Assembly (NCBI RefSeq): GCF_023502425.1
Contig: NZ_JAMFMA010000003.1
Coordinates: 186,001-250,000 of the forward strand
Source: Flagellimonas spongiicola
GTDB lineage: Bacteria; Bacteroidota; Bacteroidia; Flavobacteriales; Flavobacteriaceae
Direction: 5' to 3'
Length of the DNA: 64,000 bases
The translations under genes and the position numbers were made by a program. Positions 34,891 to 44,091 of the stretch are shown here, piece after piece. The notes below the pieces were generated by a model. That model saw only the letters and a list, made by a program, of their open reading frames with translations, was not told the DNA's origin and did not search any database. Position 1 is the stretch's first letter; every line of letters starts with the position of its first letter.

Positions 34891-35187
34891 ATGTCTAAAT
34901 TTGGTGAACTTATCGATTTAAAAGTGCCAGTGTTGCTGGACTTTTATGCAGAATGGAATGAACAATCTACTTCCATGCACCCTGTGTTGCGCGATGTTGC
35001 AGCGGCCTTGGGTGATAAAGGAAAGGTAATCAAGATTGATGTGGACAAAAACAAGGAGCTTTCCCAAGCTCTGCGCATCAAAGGGTTACCAACATTAATG
35101 ATCTATAAAAAAGGAGAGATGGTCTGGCGACAGAGCGGTGAGCAAGACGCTAATACGCTAATCGGCATCTTAAACGAGTATATTTAA
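34891..35187 (+). CDS. thioredoxin-fold protein without the CxxC site
   Basis: A 98-residue protein with clear thioredoxin layout: a first strand (VPVLLDFYAEW), central helix, VIKIDVDKN, and the cis-proline loop GLPTLMIYK with P67. At the position of W-C-G-P-C it reads W22-N-E-Q-S26, and there is no cysteine in the whole protein, so disulfide chemistry is ruled out. No signal peptide is evident, so it is cytoplasmic. The likely role is protein binding or chaperone-like (inference). A terminator overlaps its stop codon. Confidence 0.88.
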   Translation: MSKFGELIDLKVPVLLDFYAEWNEQSTSMHPVLRDVAAALGDKGKVIKIDVDKNKELSQALRIKGLPTLMIYKKGEMVWRQSGEQDANTLIGILNEYI

Positions 35188-35218
35188 AAAAAGCGAGGTT
35201 TTTCACCTCGCTTTTTTT
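35186..35218. terminator. bidirectional terminator between thioredoxin-like gene and DUF2723 gene
   Basis: Stem of GCGAGGT (35193-35199) with ACCTCGC (35205-35211), flanked by seven-base A and T runs. It can serve both convergent genes; the DUF2723 stop lies in its T-run. Confidence 0.92.
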
Positions 35219-38200
35219 ATTCCAATGCTGTTGTTGTGTCCCTTGGAGCTTCAATAGTATCCATAGGAATTGTATCTCCCATATCTGGGTCTGGTTCCGG
35301 GTCTTCAAACAAGTCTTCATCGCCGTCTCCCATAAACTGGGAAAACTTATCAATGTATTCATTGAAAATCAATGTTTCTGAAGTAGCCTTATCGCGATCT
35401 TGGTTTTCAATTAGGATGTCAATGATTCTTCGATATGCCTGCATATCGGCCAAAACTTCATCCAATTGTTCATATTGTTCATCTAATGGAATTCCAGAGT
35501 AGTATTCCAATCGTTCTTGATATACCTTTTTTAACTTCTCGAACAACGCCCTAGCCTTCTCCTTTTCGCCAACCTTGTAGTATCCATCCATATAGGGTTC
35601 AACGAAAGCGTAGAAGCCATACGATTCAACTGGCATATTGGTCATGGCTATATCAATGACCTCGCTTGCTTTATCAATCTTGTTTTCTTGAAGTAGTTGT
35701 TCCAGTAATCTGGCAAGATTGCTTCGGAACGACAATCCCTGGGAACGTGTTTGAGGGTCGTGGTATATCCCAGTATCTCCAGAGTTCCCCCAATCCCATT
35801 TTTTGATGATATTGTACATCAAATCGCTATCGATTCGGCCCATTTCAAAAGAACTTTCGTTCTCGGTCTTTATCGGCACCAATTTATAAATCAACCCGTC
35901 AAGTTGCAGGTATTCTTTCAACCAGATATACTCTGCACTGTCAAAGCTACCTCCTGAGAAATAAATTGGTCTTTTCCAATCATTATTCGCCAACAGGTCC
36001 AACATCAATATCCTGTTTTTTGGTAATGCTCCTTGTGGCAAATCAATATCGATATAATCCAAAATCAAATCTGCATCCTCAGGTTTTACCAAGCCACTAT
36101 CCAGTACATTTTGTTTGTTCACAGGAACACGGATTTTGTTTGTAGGATAGTAAATGATATTCAAGGTGCCTTCCGGAACAACACTGATATCAGCGCCTTG
36201 CTTTTCCAACAAATAGCGGTATTTGGTTTGAGGCTTATCACTCCCAATCCAATTGATGAAGTCCTTAATATCCCATCTGTTATCCGTTATGCCCTGGTAA
36301 TAAACTGCATCTCTTGAACCATAACGATATTTATCATGGGTCAATTGAGAAGGTATCGGTTGACTTTCATAAGCTTGACGTTTCATTTGATCAATGTACC
36401 AGTCCGTTGCAAATAAACTGGTGTTCACAATACGGACATCGGTTCTATGTCCTTCTATTTCCTGAACATACCAAAGTGGAAAGGTGTCGTTATCTCCAAT
36501 GGTGAATAAAATGGCACCTGCATCCTCTTGGCATGAATCCAAGTATGCTTTGGCAGTTGATTGTGCAGTATACCTGTTTGCCCTGTCATGATCATCCCAA
36601 TTTTGATAGGCCATGAGTAAGGGTACTGAAAGTAGACATAATGTAGTCAATGCCGGTGCGGCTATCTTGGCTGAAATCAACTTTCGGAATTCATCAAATA
36701 AACCATAGACCCCTAAACCAATCCACATACAGAACACGTAGAAAGAACCTACTAAGGAATAGTCTCTTTCCCGTGGTTGGAATACATAAGGGTTAGTGTA
36801 AAATTGGATGGCCAAACCTGTAAACATAAAGAATACAAAAAGCACCCAAAACTGTTTCGGGTTTTTTGAAATCTGAAATACAATTCCTATTATTCCTAAT
36901 AGTAAGGGCAAGAAGAAATAGGTGTTTCGGCCCTTATTATTGGTCCAATCGCTTGGAAGATTTTCTTGACTACCTAATCTTAAACTGTCAATAAATCCTA
37001 TGCCGCTCAACCAATTTCCATTTTCATCGTAACGCCCTTGGACATCATTTTGTCTACCTGCAAAATTCCACATGAAGTAGCGCATATACATGTACCCAAA
37101 TTGGTATTCGAACATATACCGAATATTCTGGCCCAGACTAGGTGGCTCCACTTCGATATATTCTCCAAATTCCCTCAAGAATCTCATGTATTGTTCGGCA
37201 TCCAATTCCCCTCGGTCATAGGAAGCTTTAAAATGGGCTACGGCTTCGCGAAGATCATTTTGGGATATGTATTCAGATTTGATTTTGAAATCCAATACAC
37301 CAAAATAGCGCATATAATTTTCCGCATGTTGGGCACTCCAAAGTCTAGGTAACCAACCTACATGTTTTTCATGCGGACCTTGGATGGCTCCTTTGTAATT
37401 GTTCACAATGACATACTTCCCAAGTTTTTCATCTTTTTCATACTTAGGACGATCGTCTCTGTCTTCACCGGCAGGAGCAAAAGTATCTGAATAGTAGGCT
37501 CCATAAAATGGACTGTCAACTCCCGGATATTGTTCACGGTTGTAATACGCCAATAAGGAACGGGCATCTGCAGGATCATTTTCATTCACAACAGTCTTGG
37601 CATTGGCACGAATAGGTAACATTAACCAGGATGAGAATCCGAGAAGTAGGAACATTAGGCAAAGGATAACAAGATTCCCAGTCCTAAATTCGTTTTTCCG
37701 AGTATACCGTAAGGCAAAATAAAATGCTGCTACAAATAGGAGGCCCATTATGATGGTTCCAGAGTTGAAGGGAAGGCCAATGCTATTGATAAAGAACACC
37801 TCGCTCCAACCAAAGAGTTTTAGCACATAGGTCAAAGAGAATTTATAGACTAGCATCAACAACGTTATAACAACGATGTTTGCCAGTAAGAAGTTCTTTA
37901 TGGTCGTCTTTTTGTAGGTTTTAAAATAATACAACAAGCCGATTGATGGAATGGCCAAAAAGCCCATAAACTGGATTCCAAACGTGAGTCCAATCACAAA
38001 GCAGATCAGCAGTAGCCAACGATTGCCTCGGGGGTCGTCCAAATTATCAACCCATTTTAGACCCATCCATAATAAAAGGGCCATGATAAAACTCGCCATG
38101 GCATATACTTCCGTTTCTACGGCATTGAACCAAAAGCTGTCTGAAAAAGTAAACGCCAAAGCACCTACTAAACCACTACCGAAGATTGCAATCGCCTTGC

Positions 38201-38549
38201 TGTTTGAAATTAGTTTTTTCTTCTTGATTAGCTTTCTGGTCAAATTGGTAATGGTCCAAAATGTGAAGAGTACAGCAAATGCACTAGAAACAATAGACAC
38301 GGCATTTACCATCAATGCGATTTTAGTGGTATCGCCAAAGGCAAAGATGGAAAAGAAAGCCCCTATCATTTGTAATAATGGTGCCCCTGGAGGGTGTCCA
38401 ACCTGTAATTTTGCTGATGTGGTAATATATTCACCAGCATCCCAGAAACTTCCCGTGGGTTCTACGGTTAGCGAATAAACGATAAGTGCTATTGTGAAAG
38501 TGGCCCACCCGAAAATGGTGTCCCATTTCTTGAAGTTTTCTGCAAACAT
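35217..38549 (-). CDS. DUF2723 GT-C-type membrane glycosyltransferase candidate
   Basis: A 1110-residue protein with about a dozen membrane helices in the first 680 residues, then a large soluble part. The first loop holds FWDAGEY and GHPPGAPL, the conserved region of DUF2723 proteins, which resemble protein O-mannosyltransferases with their acidic catalytic residue in this loop. Bacteroidetes glycosylate exported proteins at D-(S/T)-hydrophobic sites, and family members have been proposed as candidates for that step; this is inference here. The C-terminal part (about 700-1110) has no clear motif, ending in acidic residues. It has no close partner genes. Confidence 0.85.
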   Translation of the reverse strand: MFAENFKKWDTIFGWATFTIALIVYSLTVEPTGSFWDAGEYITTSAKLQVGHPPGAPLLQMIGAFFSIFAFGDTTKIALMVNAVSIVSSAFAVLFTFWTITNLTRKLIKKKKLISNSKAIAIFGSGLVGALAFTFSDSFWFNAVETEVYAMASFIMALLLWMGLKWVDNLDDPRGNRWLLLICFVIGLTFGIQFMGFLAIPSIGLLYYFKTYKKTTIKNFLLANIVVITLLMLVYKFSLTYVLKLFGWSEVFFINSIGLPFNSGTIIMGLLFVAAFYFALRYTRKNEFRTGNLVILCLMFLLLGFSSWLMLPIRANAKTVVNENDPADARSLLAYYNREQYPGVDSPFYGAYYSDTFAPAGEDRDDRPKYEKDEKLGKYVIVNNYKGAIQGPHEKHVGWLPRLWSAQHAENYMRYFGVLDFKIKSEYISQNDLREAVAHFKASYDRGELDAEQYMRFLREFGEYIEVEPPSLGQNIRYMFEYQFGYMYMRYFMWNFAGRQNDVQGRYDENGNWLSGIGFIDSLRLGSQENLPSDWTNNKGRNTYFFLPLLLGIIGIVFQISKNPKQFWVLFVFFMFTGLAIQFYTNPYVFQPRERDYSLVGSFYVFCMWIGLGVYGLFDEFRKLISAKIAAPALTTLCLLSVPLLMAYQNWDDHDRANRYTAQSTAKAYLDSCQEDAGAILFTIGDNDTFPLWYVQEIEGHRTDVRIVNTSLFATDWYIDQMKRQAYESQPIPSQLTHDKYRYGSRDAVYYQGITDNRWDIKDFINWIGSDKPQTKYRYLLEKQGADISVVPEGTLNIIYYPTNKIRVPVNKQNVLDSGLVKPEDADLILDYIDIDLPQGALPKNRILMLDLLANNDWKRPIYFSGGSFDSAEYIWLKEYLQLDGLIYKLVPIKTENESSFEMGRIDSDLMYNIIKKWDWGNSGDTGIYHDPQTRSQGLSFRSNLARLLEQLLQENKIDKASEVIDIAMTNMPVESYGFYAFVEPYMDGYYKVGEKEKARALFEKLKKVYQERLEYYSGIPLDEQYEQLDEVLADMQAYRRIIDILIENQDRDKATSETLIFNEYIDKFSQFMGDGDEDLFEDPEPDPDMGDTIPMDTIEAPRDTTTALE

Positions 38550-38670
38550 ATATATGGTCTTAACCAGTTGGGGCGAATTTAGTAAATATACTAGAGACGC
38601 TTGGCTAATTTTGGAAAAGCTTTAACAACAGTTGTCTATTGAAAAAACCTTAGGATTCTGAATATTTTAT

Positions 38671-38700
38671 TTGCTGAAATGAAAGTTTGTTATAAATTTG
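38671..38700 (+). promoter_or_regulatory. promoter of tRNA-Gln
   Basis: TTG (38671-38673), 19 bases, TAAATTTG (38693-38700): a full match to the Bacteroidetes promoter. Start of transcription would be near 38707, 12 bases before the tRNA. Confidence 0.75.
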
Positions 38701-38718
38701 CACCCTCAATTACGGTAA

Positions 38719-38790
38719 TGGCCCATGGTGTAATTGGCAACACAGCTGGTTTTGGTCCAGTCGTTCTAGGTTCGAGTCCTAGTGGGCCAA
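38719..38790 (+). tRNA. tRNA-Gln (anticodon TTG)
   Basis: A full cloverleaf can be drawn: acceptor arms TGGCCCA (38719-38725) and TGGGCCA (38783-38789), D stem GTGT/ACAC, anticodon stem GCTGG/CCAGT with loop containing TTG at 38752-38754, and T stem CTAGG/CCTAG around TTCGAGT. Discriminator base is A38790. CCA is not encoded. It has its own promoter and a terminator after it. Confidence 0.96.
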
Positions 38791-38796
38791 CAAAAA

Positions 38797-38830
38797 GCCT
38801 CCTTATATACCAAATATAGGAGGTTTTTTT
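38797..38830 (+). terminator. terminator after tRNA-Gln
   Basis: CCTCC followed by a one-base bulge and ATAT pairs with ATAT-AGGAGG (stem 38798-38807 with about 38814-38823), followed by seven T at 38824-38830. Confidence 0.8.
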
Positions 38831-38865
38831 ATTTAGGGGAAAATAGGCTTACATTCTTAATGATT

Positions 38866-38894
38866 TTGAAAACAAGGGAATTGTCGTATATTTG
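38866..38894 (+). promoter_or_regulatory. promoter of rimP-nusA-infB
   Basis: TTG (38866-38868), 18 bases, TATATTTG (38887-38894). Start of transcription near 38901, giving a leader of about 60 bases before the rimP ATG. Confidence 0.78.
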
Positions 38895-38909
38895 CACCAC
38901 TGAACGGAT

Positions 38910-38950
38910 ATAAAAGTATTCATGAGGGGACTTCGAGTCCCCTCTTTTAT
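38910..38950 (+). promoter_or_regulatory. leader hairpin before rimP, candidate attenuator
   Basis: GAGGGGACT (38924-38932) and AGTCCCCTC (38936-38944) form a perfect 9-bp stem with loop TCG, followed by TTTTATT, the form of a Rho-independent terminator, ending 12 bases before the rimP start. Upstream ATAAAAG (38910-38916) can pair with CTTTTAT (38944-38950) and hide the U-tract. Two alternative states are thus possible, as in an attenuator. No regulator is identified. Confidence 0.5.
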
Positions 38951-38961
38951 TACTTGTATTT

Positions 38962-39423
38962 ATGCTAAAGGAGAAAGTAGAAACTTTATTGAACAATGCG
39001 CTTGAGGAAAATCCTGCTTTGTTTTTAATTGATTTTACTGTTGGAAATGACAACACTATTCGTGTGGTGTTGGATGGTGATGAAGGGGTCAATCTTCAAG
39101 ATTGTATGAACGTTAGCCGGGCCATTGAGCATAATTTAGACCGTGAGGAGGTTGATTTTTCTTTAGAGGTAACATCTGCGGGTGCTACCTCACCTTTACA
39201 ATTGCCACGTCAGTTCAGGAAAAATATAGGAAGAAAATTAACGGTCCGTACCAACGATAATGAATTTGAAGGTACACTGGCCGAAGCCACTGATGATACA
39301 ATTACCTTAAAGTGGAAGGCACGTGAGCCTAAGCCGGTAGGTAAAGGAAAAGTAACGGTTCAGAAGAAGGAAGTCATTGCTTTTTCTGAAATCCATCAAG
39401 CAAAAGTTGTTTTAAAATTTTAA
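38962..39423 (+). CDS. rimP: ribosome maturation factor RimP
   Basis: RimP assists late 30S assembly. The 153-residue product has the N-terminal domain (about 1-85; VDFSLEVTSAGATSPL) and a C-terminal Sm-like barrel (about 90-153; GRKLTVRTNDNEFEGTLAEATDD). It stands first in the conserved order rimP-nusA-infB, 12 bases before nusA. No Shine-Dalgarno is seen, as is normal in this group. Confidence 0.94.
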   Translation: MLKEKVETLLNNALEENPALFLIDFTVGNDNTIRVVLDGDEGVNLQDCMNVSRAIEHNLDREEVDFSLEVTSAGATSPLQLPRQFRKNIGRKLTVRTNDNEFEGTLAEATDDTITLKWKAREPKPVGKGKVTVQKKEVIAFSEIHQAKVVLKF

Positions 39424-39435
39424 TGTAATTCAAAA

Positions 39436-40668
39436 ATGGAAAACCTAGCGCTCATCGAATCCTTTTCGGAATTTAAGGACGATAAGTTTATAGATAGGGT
39501 AACGCTTATGGCGATTTTGGAAGATGTATTCCGAAATGCCTTGAAGAAAAAATTTGGTTCTGACGAAAACTTTGACATTATCATTAACCCAGATAAAGGG
39601 GATTTGGAGATTTGGAGAAACCGAATTGTTGTTGAAGATGGTATGGTTGAGGAACCAAATGAGGAAATCTCACTTTCGGAAGCGAGAAAAATAGAGCCTG
39701 ATTTTGAAGTAGGCGAAGATGTATCCGAAGAAGTGAAATTGATGGATTTGGGAAGAAGGGCGATTTTGGCATTGCGTCAAAATTTGATTTCCAAGATCCA
39801 TGAGCATGATAATACCACTATCTATAAGCAATTTAAAGACTTGGAAGGTGAGATTTATACTGCGGAGGTTCATCATATCCGTCACAAGGCTATTATTCTA
39901 TTAGATGATGAAGGAAACGAAATCATTCTACCTAAGGATAGGCAAATACCATCTGATTTCTTCCGTAAAGGAGATAATGTTAGAGGTGTGATTGAAAGTG
40001 TTGAGCTTAAAGGGAATAAACCGGCAATTATAATGTCTAGAACATCTCCAGTTTTCTTGGAGCAATTGTTCTTCCAAGAAATCCCTGAAGTGTTTGATGG
40101 ATTGATTACCATCAAGAAAGCAGTAAGGATTCCAGGTGAAAAAGCAAAAGTCGCCGTGGATTCTTATGACGATAGAATTGATCCAGTTGGTGCCTGTGTT
40201 GGTATGAAAGGATCAAGAATACATGGAATTGTTAGGGAGTTAGGCAATGAAAATATCGATGTCATCAACTGGACCAACAATTCGCAATTAATGGTAACGA
40301 GGGCATTGAGTCCGGCAAGAGTTTCTTCTGTTAAATTGAATGATGAGAAGAAAACGGCGCAAGTTTATTTAAAACCGGAAGAAGTCTCCAAAGCAATTGG
40401 TAGAGGTGGACATAATATTCGATTGGCGGGACAACTTACTGGTTATGAGATTGATGTATTCAGAGAAGGCGTAGAAGAAGATGTGGAATTAACTGAATTC
40501 TCAGATGAGATAGAAGCATGGGTAATTGAAGAATTCAAGAAAATTGGATTGGACACCGCCCGTAGCGTTCTAGAACAAGATGTCAATGATTTGATCAAAC
40601 GTACCGATTTAGAAGAAGAAACAGTTCAAGAAGTGGTGCGTATCCTCAAAGAGGAATTTGAAGATTAA
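39436..40668 (+). CDS. nusA: transcription termination/antitermination protein NusA
   Basis: NusA binds RNA polymerase and nascent RNA and sets pausing and termination. The 410-residue product holds an N-terminal polymerase-binding domain (about 1-130), S1 (about 135-200; GEIYTAEVHHI), and two KH domains (about 225-345; ACVGMKGSRIHGIVRELGNENID, split as residues 255-266 and 267-277, and AIGRGGHNIRLAGQLTGYEIDV). It lacks the acidic C-terminal repeats of the Escherichia coli protein, the usual form in most bacteria. Being in an operon with a terminator-like leader, it could regulate its own synthesis (inference). Confidence 0.96.
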   Translation: MENLALIESFSEFKDDKFIDRVTLMAILEDVFRNALKKKFGSDENFDIIINPDKGDLEIWRNRIVVEDGMVEEPNEEISLSEARKIEPDFEVGEDVSEEVKLMDLGRRAILALRQNLISKIHEHDNTTIYKQFKDLEGEIYTAEVHHIRHKAIILLDDEGNEIILPKDRQIPSDFFRKGDNVRGVIESVELKGNKPAIIMSRTSPVFLEQLFFQEIPEVFDGLITIKKAVRIPGEKAKVAVDSYDDRIDPVGACVGMKGSRIHGIVRELGNENIDVINWTNNSQLMVTRALSPARVSSVKLNDEKKTAQVYLKPEEVSKAIGRGGHNIRLAGQLTGYEIDVFREGVEEDVELTEFSDEIEAWVIEEFKKIGLDTARSVLEQDVNDLIKRTDLEEETVQEVVRILKEEFED

Positions 40669-40711
40669 ACTATATATTAGCAGCAAATTTAAGGGCTAGG
40701 AAAAATAATTT

Positions 40712-43408
40712 ATGGCAGGAAACCCAACAATAAGGCTTAATAAAGTTCTCAGGGAATTGAACATTTCACTGGATAGGGCAGTGGACTATCTAGCGGCAGA
40801 GGGTCATGAGGTAGAGGCACGTCCTACCACTAAGATAACAGATGAAGTGTATCAAGTCCTGTTGGATGAATTCCAAACGGACAAGAGCAAGAAGGTTGCT
40901 TCCAAAGAAGTAGGAGAGGAAAAACGAAAGGAGAAGGAAGCGCTCAGAATCCAAATGGAACAGGAGCAGGAAGAACGTAGATTGGCCAGGGAAAAAAGGA
41001 ATGCCGATCAGGTGATCAAGGCAAAGGCAGAGCTAGCGGGACCTAAAACCGTTGGTAAAATCGACCTTGATAAGAAGCCAGAACCACCCAAGGAAGAAGA
41101 ACCAAAAGCTGCGGAAAAAGAAGAGCCAAAAGTGGCTGAAGCTCCAGTTGAGGAAAAGCCAAAGGTTGTTGAAGAGGCTAAGCCAGCTGTTGCGGCTAAA
41201 GTAGAAGCTAAAAAAGAGGAGCCAGAACAACCTAAAGAACCGGAGGCGATTCGTACGCAATACAAAAAATTATCTGGACCCAAAATCACTGGGGATAAAA
41301 TTGATCTTTCCCAATTCAATAAGCCTAAAAAGAAGAAGGAAGAAGCCAAAACCGGTTCAAATAGTGATGCAGGCGCCGATCGCAAGAAGCGACGCAAGCG
41401 AATAGTAAGTAATAATAACTCCCAATCTGGAGGACGACCAAATCAGAGAGGAAACAACGGACAAAGAGGTAGAGGACAACGTTCCACAGCTCCTAAGGTT
41501 GAGCCCACTGAAGAAGAAGTACAAAAACAGGTAAGGGAGACCCTTGAAAAATTACAAGGGAAATCCAATAAAGGTAAAGGCGCAAAATATAGAAGAGAAA
41601 AGCGTGATCAACACCGTCAACAAACGGAGAAGGATCTTGAGCAGCAAGAACTGGAAAGCAAAATCCTCAAAGTTACAGAGTTTGTCACCGTTAATGAGGT
41701 GGCAACCATGATGAACGTGTCCACTACGCAAATTATATCGGCGTGTATGTCTCTTGGAATCATGGTGACATTGAACCAGCGATTGGATGCGGAAACGCTT
41801 TCTATTGTTGCGGATGAGTTTGGTTATGAAGTGGAATTTGTAACTGCAGAGATAGAAGAGTCCATTGAAGAGGATGTTGATGCGCCAGAGGATTTGCAGC
41901 CTAGAGCACCTATTGTTACAGTTATGGGTCACGTTGACCATGGTAAAACTTCCTTGCTGGATTACATTCGACAAGAGAATGTAATTGCTGGTGAAAGCGG
42001 TGGAATTACACAGCACATCGGCGCTTATGGAGTGTCTTTGGAAGACGGACAGAAAATCACCTTCTTGGATACACCGGGTCACGAAGCGTTTACCGCAATG
42101 CGTGCCAGAGGTGCACAAGTAACGGATATTGCCATAATTGTTGTAGCTGCAGATGATGATATCATGCCGCAAACCAAGGAAGCAATAAGTCATGCCCAAG
42201 CTGCTAATGTTCCAATTATTTTCGCAATTAATAAAATCGATAGACCAACAGCGAATCCAGATAAGATTAAAGAAGGGCTTGCGGCAATGAACCTATTGGT
42301 TGAAGATTGGGGTGGTAAAATTCAATCCCATGATATTTCAGCCAAAACGGGTCAAGGCGTGAATGAACTTTTAGAAAAAGTCTTGTTGGAGGCTGAGTTA
42401 TTGGAATTGAAAGCCAATCCTGAAAAACTGGCTACAGGGACTGTGGTTGAAGCTTTCTTGGATAAAGGTCGTGGGTATGTTTCCACGATTTTGGTACAGG
42501 CCGGTACATTAGAGATAGGAGACTATGTCTTGGCCGGAACTTGCAGTGGAAAGGTGAAAGCGATGCAGGATGAGCGCGGAAAGAACATCAAGAAGGCGGG
42601 TCCAGCTACACCAATATCCATATTAGGTTTAGATGGTGCTCCACAGGCTGGTGATAAATTCAATGTGTTGCAGGATGAAAGGGAAGCGAAACAAATTGCT
42701 GCAAAACGTTCTCAATTGCAGCGTGAGCAATCAGTTCGTACACAGCGACATATTACCTTGGACGAAATTGGTCGTCGAATCGCGTTGGGTGACTTCCAGG
42801 AATTGAACATTATCCTTAAAGGGGATGTGGATGGTTCTGTTGAGGCGCTTACGGATTCCTTCCAGAAATTATCTACGGATGAAATACAAGTAAATATCAT
42901 TCATAAAGGTGTTGGTGCAATCACAGAATCTGATGTATTGTTGGCAAGTGCTTCTGATGCAATTATCATTGGATTTAATGTAAGACCAATGGGTAATGCC
43001 AGAACCGTTGCCGATAAGGAAGAAATCGATATCAGAATGTACTCCATCATTTATGATGCGATAAATGATCTTAAGGATGCGATGGAAGGCATGCTTTCAC
43101 CAGAAATGAAAGAAGAGATTACTGGTAATGCGGAAATAAGAGAAACCTTTAAGATATCCAAGATCGGTACAATTGCAGGTTGTATGGTGACCAGCGGTAA
43201 GGTCTTTAGGAATTCCCAAATTCGATTGATTCGGGATGGTGTAGTAATCTTCACTGGAGAGTTGGCTTCCTTGAAGCGTTTCAAAGATGATGTGAAGGAA
43301 GTATCTAAAGGGTACGATTGCGGATTGCAAATCAAGAATTACAACGACATCAAAGAAGGGGATATCGTAGAAGCATTCCAAGAAGTTGCTGTTAAAAAGA
43401 AACTATAG
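40712..43408 (+). CDS. infB: translation initiation factor IF-2
   Basis: The GTPase that brings fMet-tRNA to the 30S subunit. 898 residues: an N-terminal IF2 domain (about 1-55; [21 protein letters not shown]), a long Lys/Glu/Pro/Ala-rich stretch (about 60-300), a second IF2_N-like region (about 320-380), and the G domain at about 400-565 with [12 protein letters not shown] (G1), [15 protein letters not shown] (G3) and NKID (G4). The EF-Tu-like domain 2 and IF2 C-terminal domains follow. Terminated by a strong hairpin 20 bases after the stop. Confidence 0.97.
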   Translation: MAGNPTIRLNKVLRELNISLDRAVDYLAAEGHEVEARPTTKITDEVYQVLLDEFQTDKSKKVASKEVGEEKRKEKEALRIQMEQEQEERRLAREKRNADQVIKAKAELAGPKTVGKIDLDKKPEPPKEEEPKAAEKEEPKVAEAPVEEKPKVVEEAKPAVAAKVEAKKEEPEQPKEPEAIRTQYKKLSGPKITGDKIDLSQFNKPKKKKEEAKTGSNSDAGADRKKRRKRIVSNNNSQSGGRPNQRGNNGQRGRGQRSTAPKVEPTEEEVQKQVRETLEKLQGKSNKGKGAKYRREKRDQHRQQTEKDLEQQELESKILKVTEFVTVNEVATMMNVSTTQIISACMSLGIMVTLNQRLDAETLSIVADEFGYEVEFVTAEIEESIEEDVDAPEDLQPRAPIVTVMGHVDHGKTSLLDYIRQENVIAGESGGITQHIGAYGVSLEDGQKITFLDTPGHEAFTAMRARGAQVTDIAIIVVAADDDIMPQTKEAISHAQAANVPIIFAINKIDRPTANPDKIKEGLAAMNLLVEDWGGKIQSHDISAKTGQGVNELLEKVLLEAELLELKANPEKLATGTVVEAFLDKGRGYVSTILVQAGTLEIGDYVLAGTCSGKVKAMQDERGKNIKKAGPATPISILGLDGAPQAGDKFNVLQDEREAKQIAAKRSQLQREQSVRTQRHITLDEIGRRIALGDFQELNIILKGDVDGSVEALTDSFQKLSTDEIQVNIIHKGVGAITESDVLLASASDAIIIGFNVRPMGNARTVADKEEIDIRMYSIIYDAINDLKDAMEGMLSPEMKEEITGNAEIRETFKISKIGTIAGCMVTSGKVFRNSQIRLIRDGVVIFTGELASLKRFKDDVKEVSKGYDCGLQIKNYNDIKEGDIVEAFQEVAVKKKL

Positions 43409-43427
43409 TAATCGATATAAATAAAAT

Positions 43428-43458
43428 AAAAAATCCCGCTTTTGCGGGATTTTTTTTA
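43428..43458. terminator. terminator after infB, usable from both sides
   Basis: AAAATCCCGC (43430-43439), loop TTTT, GCGGGATTTT (43444-43453) followed by further T. The A-rich left flank gives a T-rich tract on the minus strand, so it may also end the convergent SPOR-like gene. Confidence 0.9.
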
Positions 43459-43484
43459 TGCTTTGTTGTAATGAAATCTCATTT

Positions 43485-43856
43485 CTAACGGGACGTGCCT
43501 TCTGGCTTTAATAGCATGGCATCAGGATATTTTTTTCTGACTTCCAGATATTTACGTTCCGCTTCCAATTTAGTCTTGAACTTGCCAAGACGTACCCTGT
43601 AGGTAGGTGATTCAAATTCTATTTTAGAGTCCCATCCAGGGAAATCAATGTCAATTTTGGACTTTAGGTTTTGTGCTTTTTCATAGCTGCCAAAACCAAC
43701 TTGAATTTGATAGAAATCCGCTTTGGAATTGACTTGTGTGTATAATTTCATCAGTTCATCAATTCGAGGATCTTGCTCAATTGTAACCTGTCCTTCTTGT
43801 GCAGAAAGTTGAGTGGATAAACCTAACAAAATCAAAGTAAAAGCAATGTTTTTCAT
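43485..43856 (-). CDS. exported SPOR-like domain protein
   Basis: A 123-residue protein with a signal peptide (about 1-19, ending LSAQ) and a C-terminal SPOR-like fold (about 50-120; DFYQIQVGFGSYEKAQNL, YRVRLGKFKTKLEAERKYLEVR). SPOR domains bind stretches of peptidoglycan lacking stem peptides, often at the septum, so the protein is likely periplasmic and wall-associated. It stands alone, convergent with infB. Confidence 0.82.
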   Translation of the reverse strand: MKNIAFTLILLGLSTQLSAQEGQVTIEQDPRIDELMKLYTQVNSKADFYQIQVGFGSYEKAQNLKSKIDIDFPGWDSKIEFESPTYRVRLGKFKTKLEAERKYLEVRKKYPDAMLLKPEGTSR

Positions 43857-43889
43857 AAGATTTGAAATGTTAACAAAAAACCTATCCTA

Positions 43890-43897
43890 CAAATGTA
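43890..43897 (-). promoter_or_regulatory. candidate -7 element for the SPOR-like gene
   Basis: Minus strand reads TACATTTG 34 bases before the start codon. No TTG lies 17-19 bases upstream. Confidence 0.35.
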
Positions 43898-43975
43898 AAT
43901 TATTCGGTTCTAATCGATCTACTTTCAACTTATTTAGAATGCTTATAAATTAGAAATTATAGATCCATTAACATT

Positions 43976-44004
43976 TTGAAAAATGACCTTATTCCGTACT
44001 TTTG
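43976..44004 (+). promoter_or_regulatory. promoter of the act-cox operon
   Basis: TTG (43976-43978, in TTTTG), 18 bases, TACTTTTG (43997-44004). Start of transcription near 44011, leaving a leader of about 80 bases. It is the only strong promoter match seen upstream of the eight-gene respiratory operon. Confidence 0.72.
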
Positions 44005-44091
44005 TCTGCGATTTTAGGCCATCCAAATGCTATTGTTCTCAGTATCAATAGGAATAATCGTGCCAAAGATTTCGATAGAAATTCTATTAGT

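Noticed and set aside
34891..35187. Functional thioredoxin
   Set aside because: The protein contains no cysteine, so it cannot carry out dithiol exchange.
38924..38944. Fragment resembling a tRNA T-arm (TTCGAGTCC)
   Set aside because: No acceptor or anticodon arms are near; the segment is better explained as a hairpin of the rimP leader.
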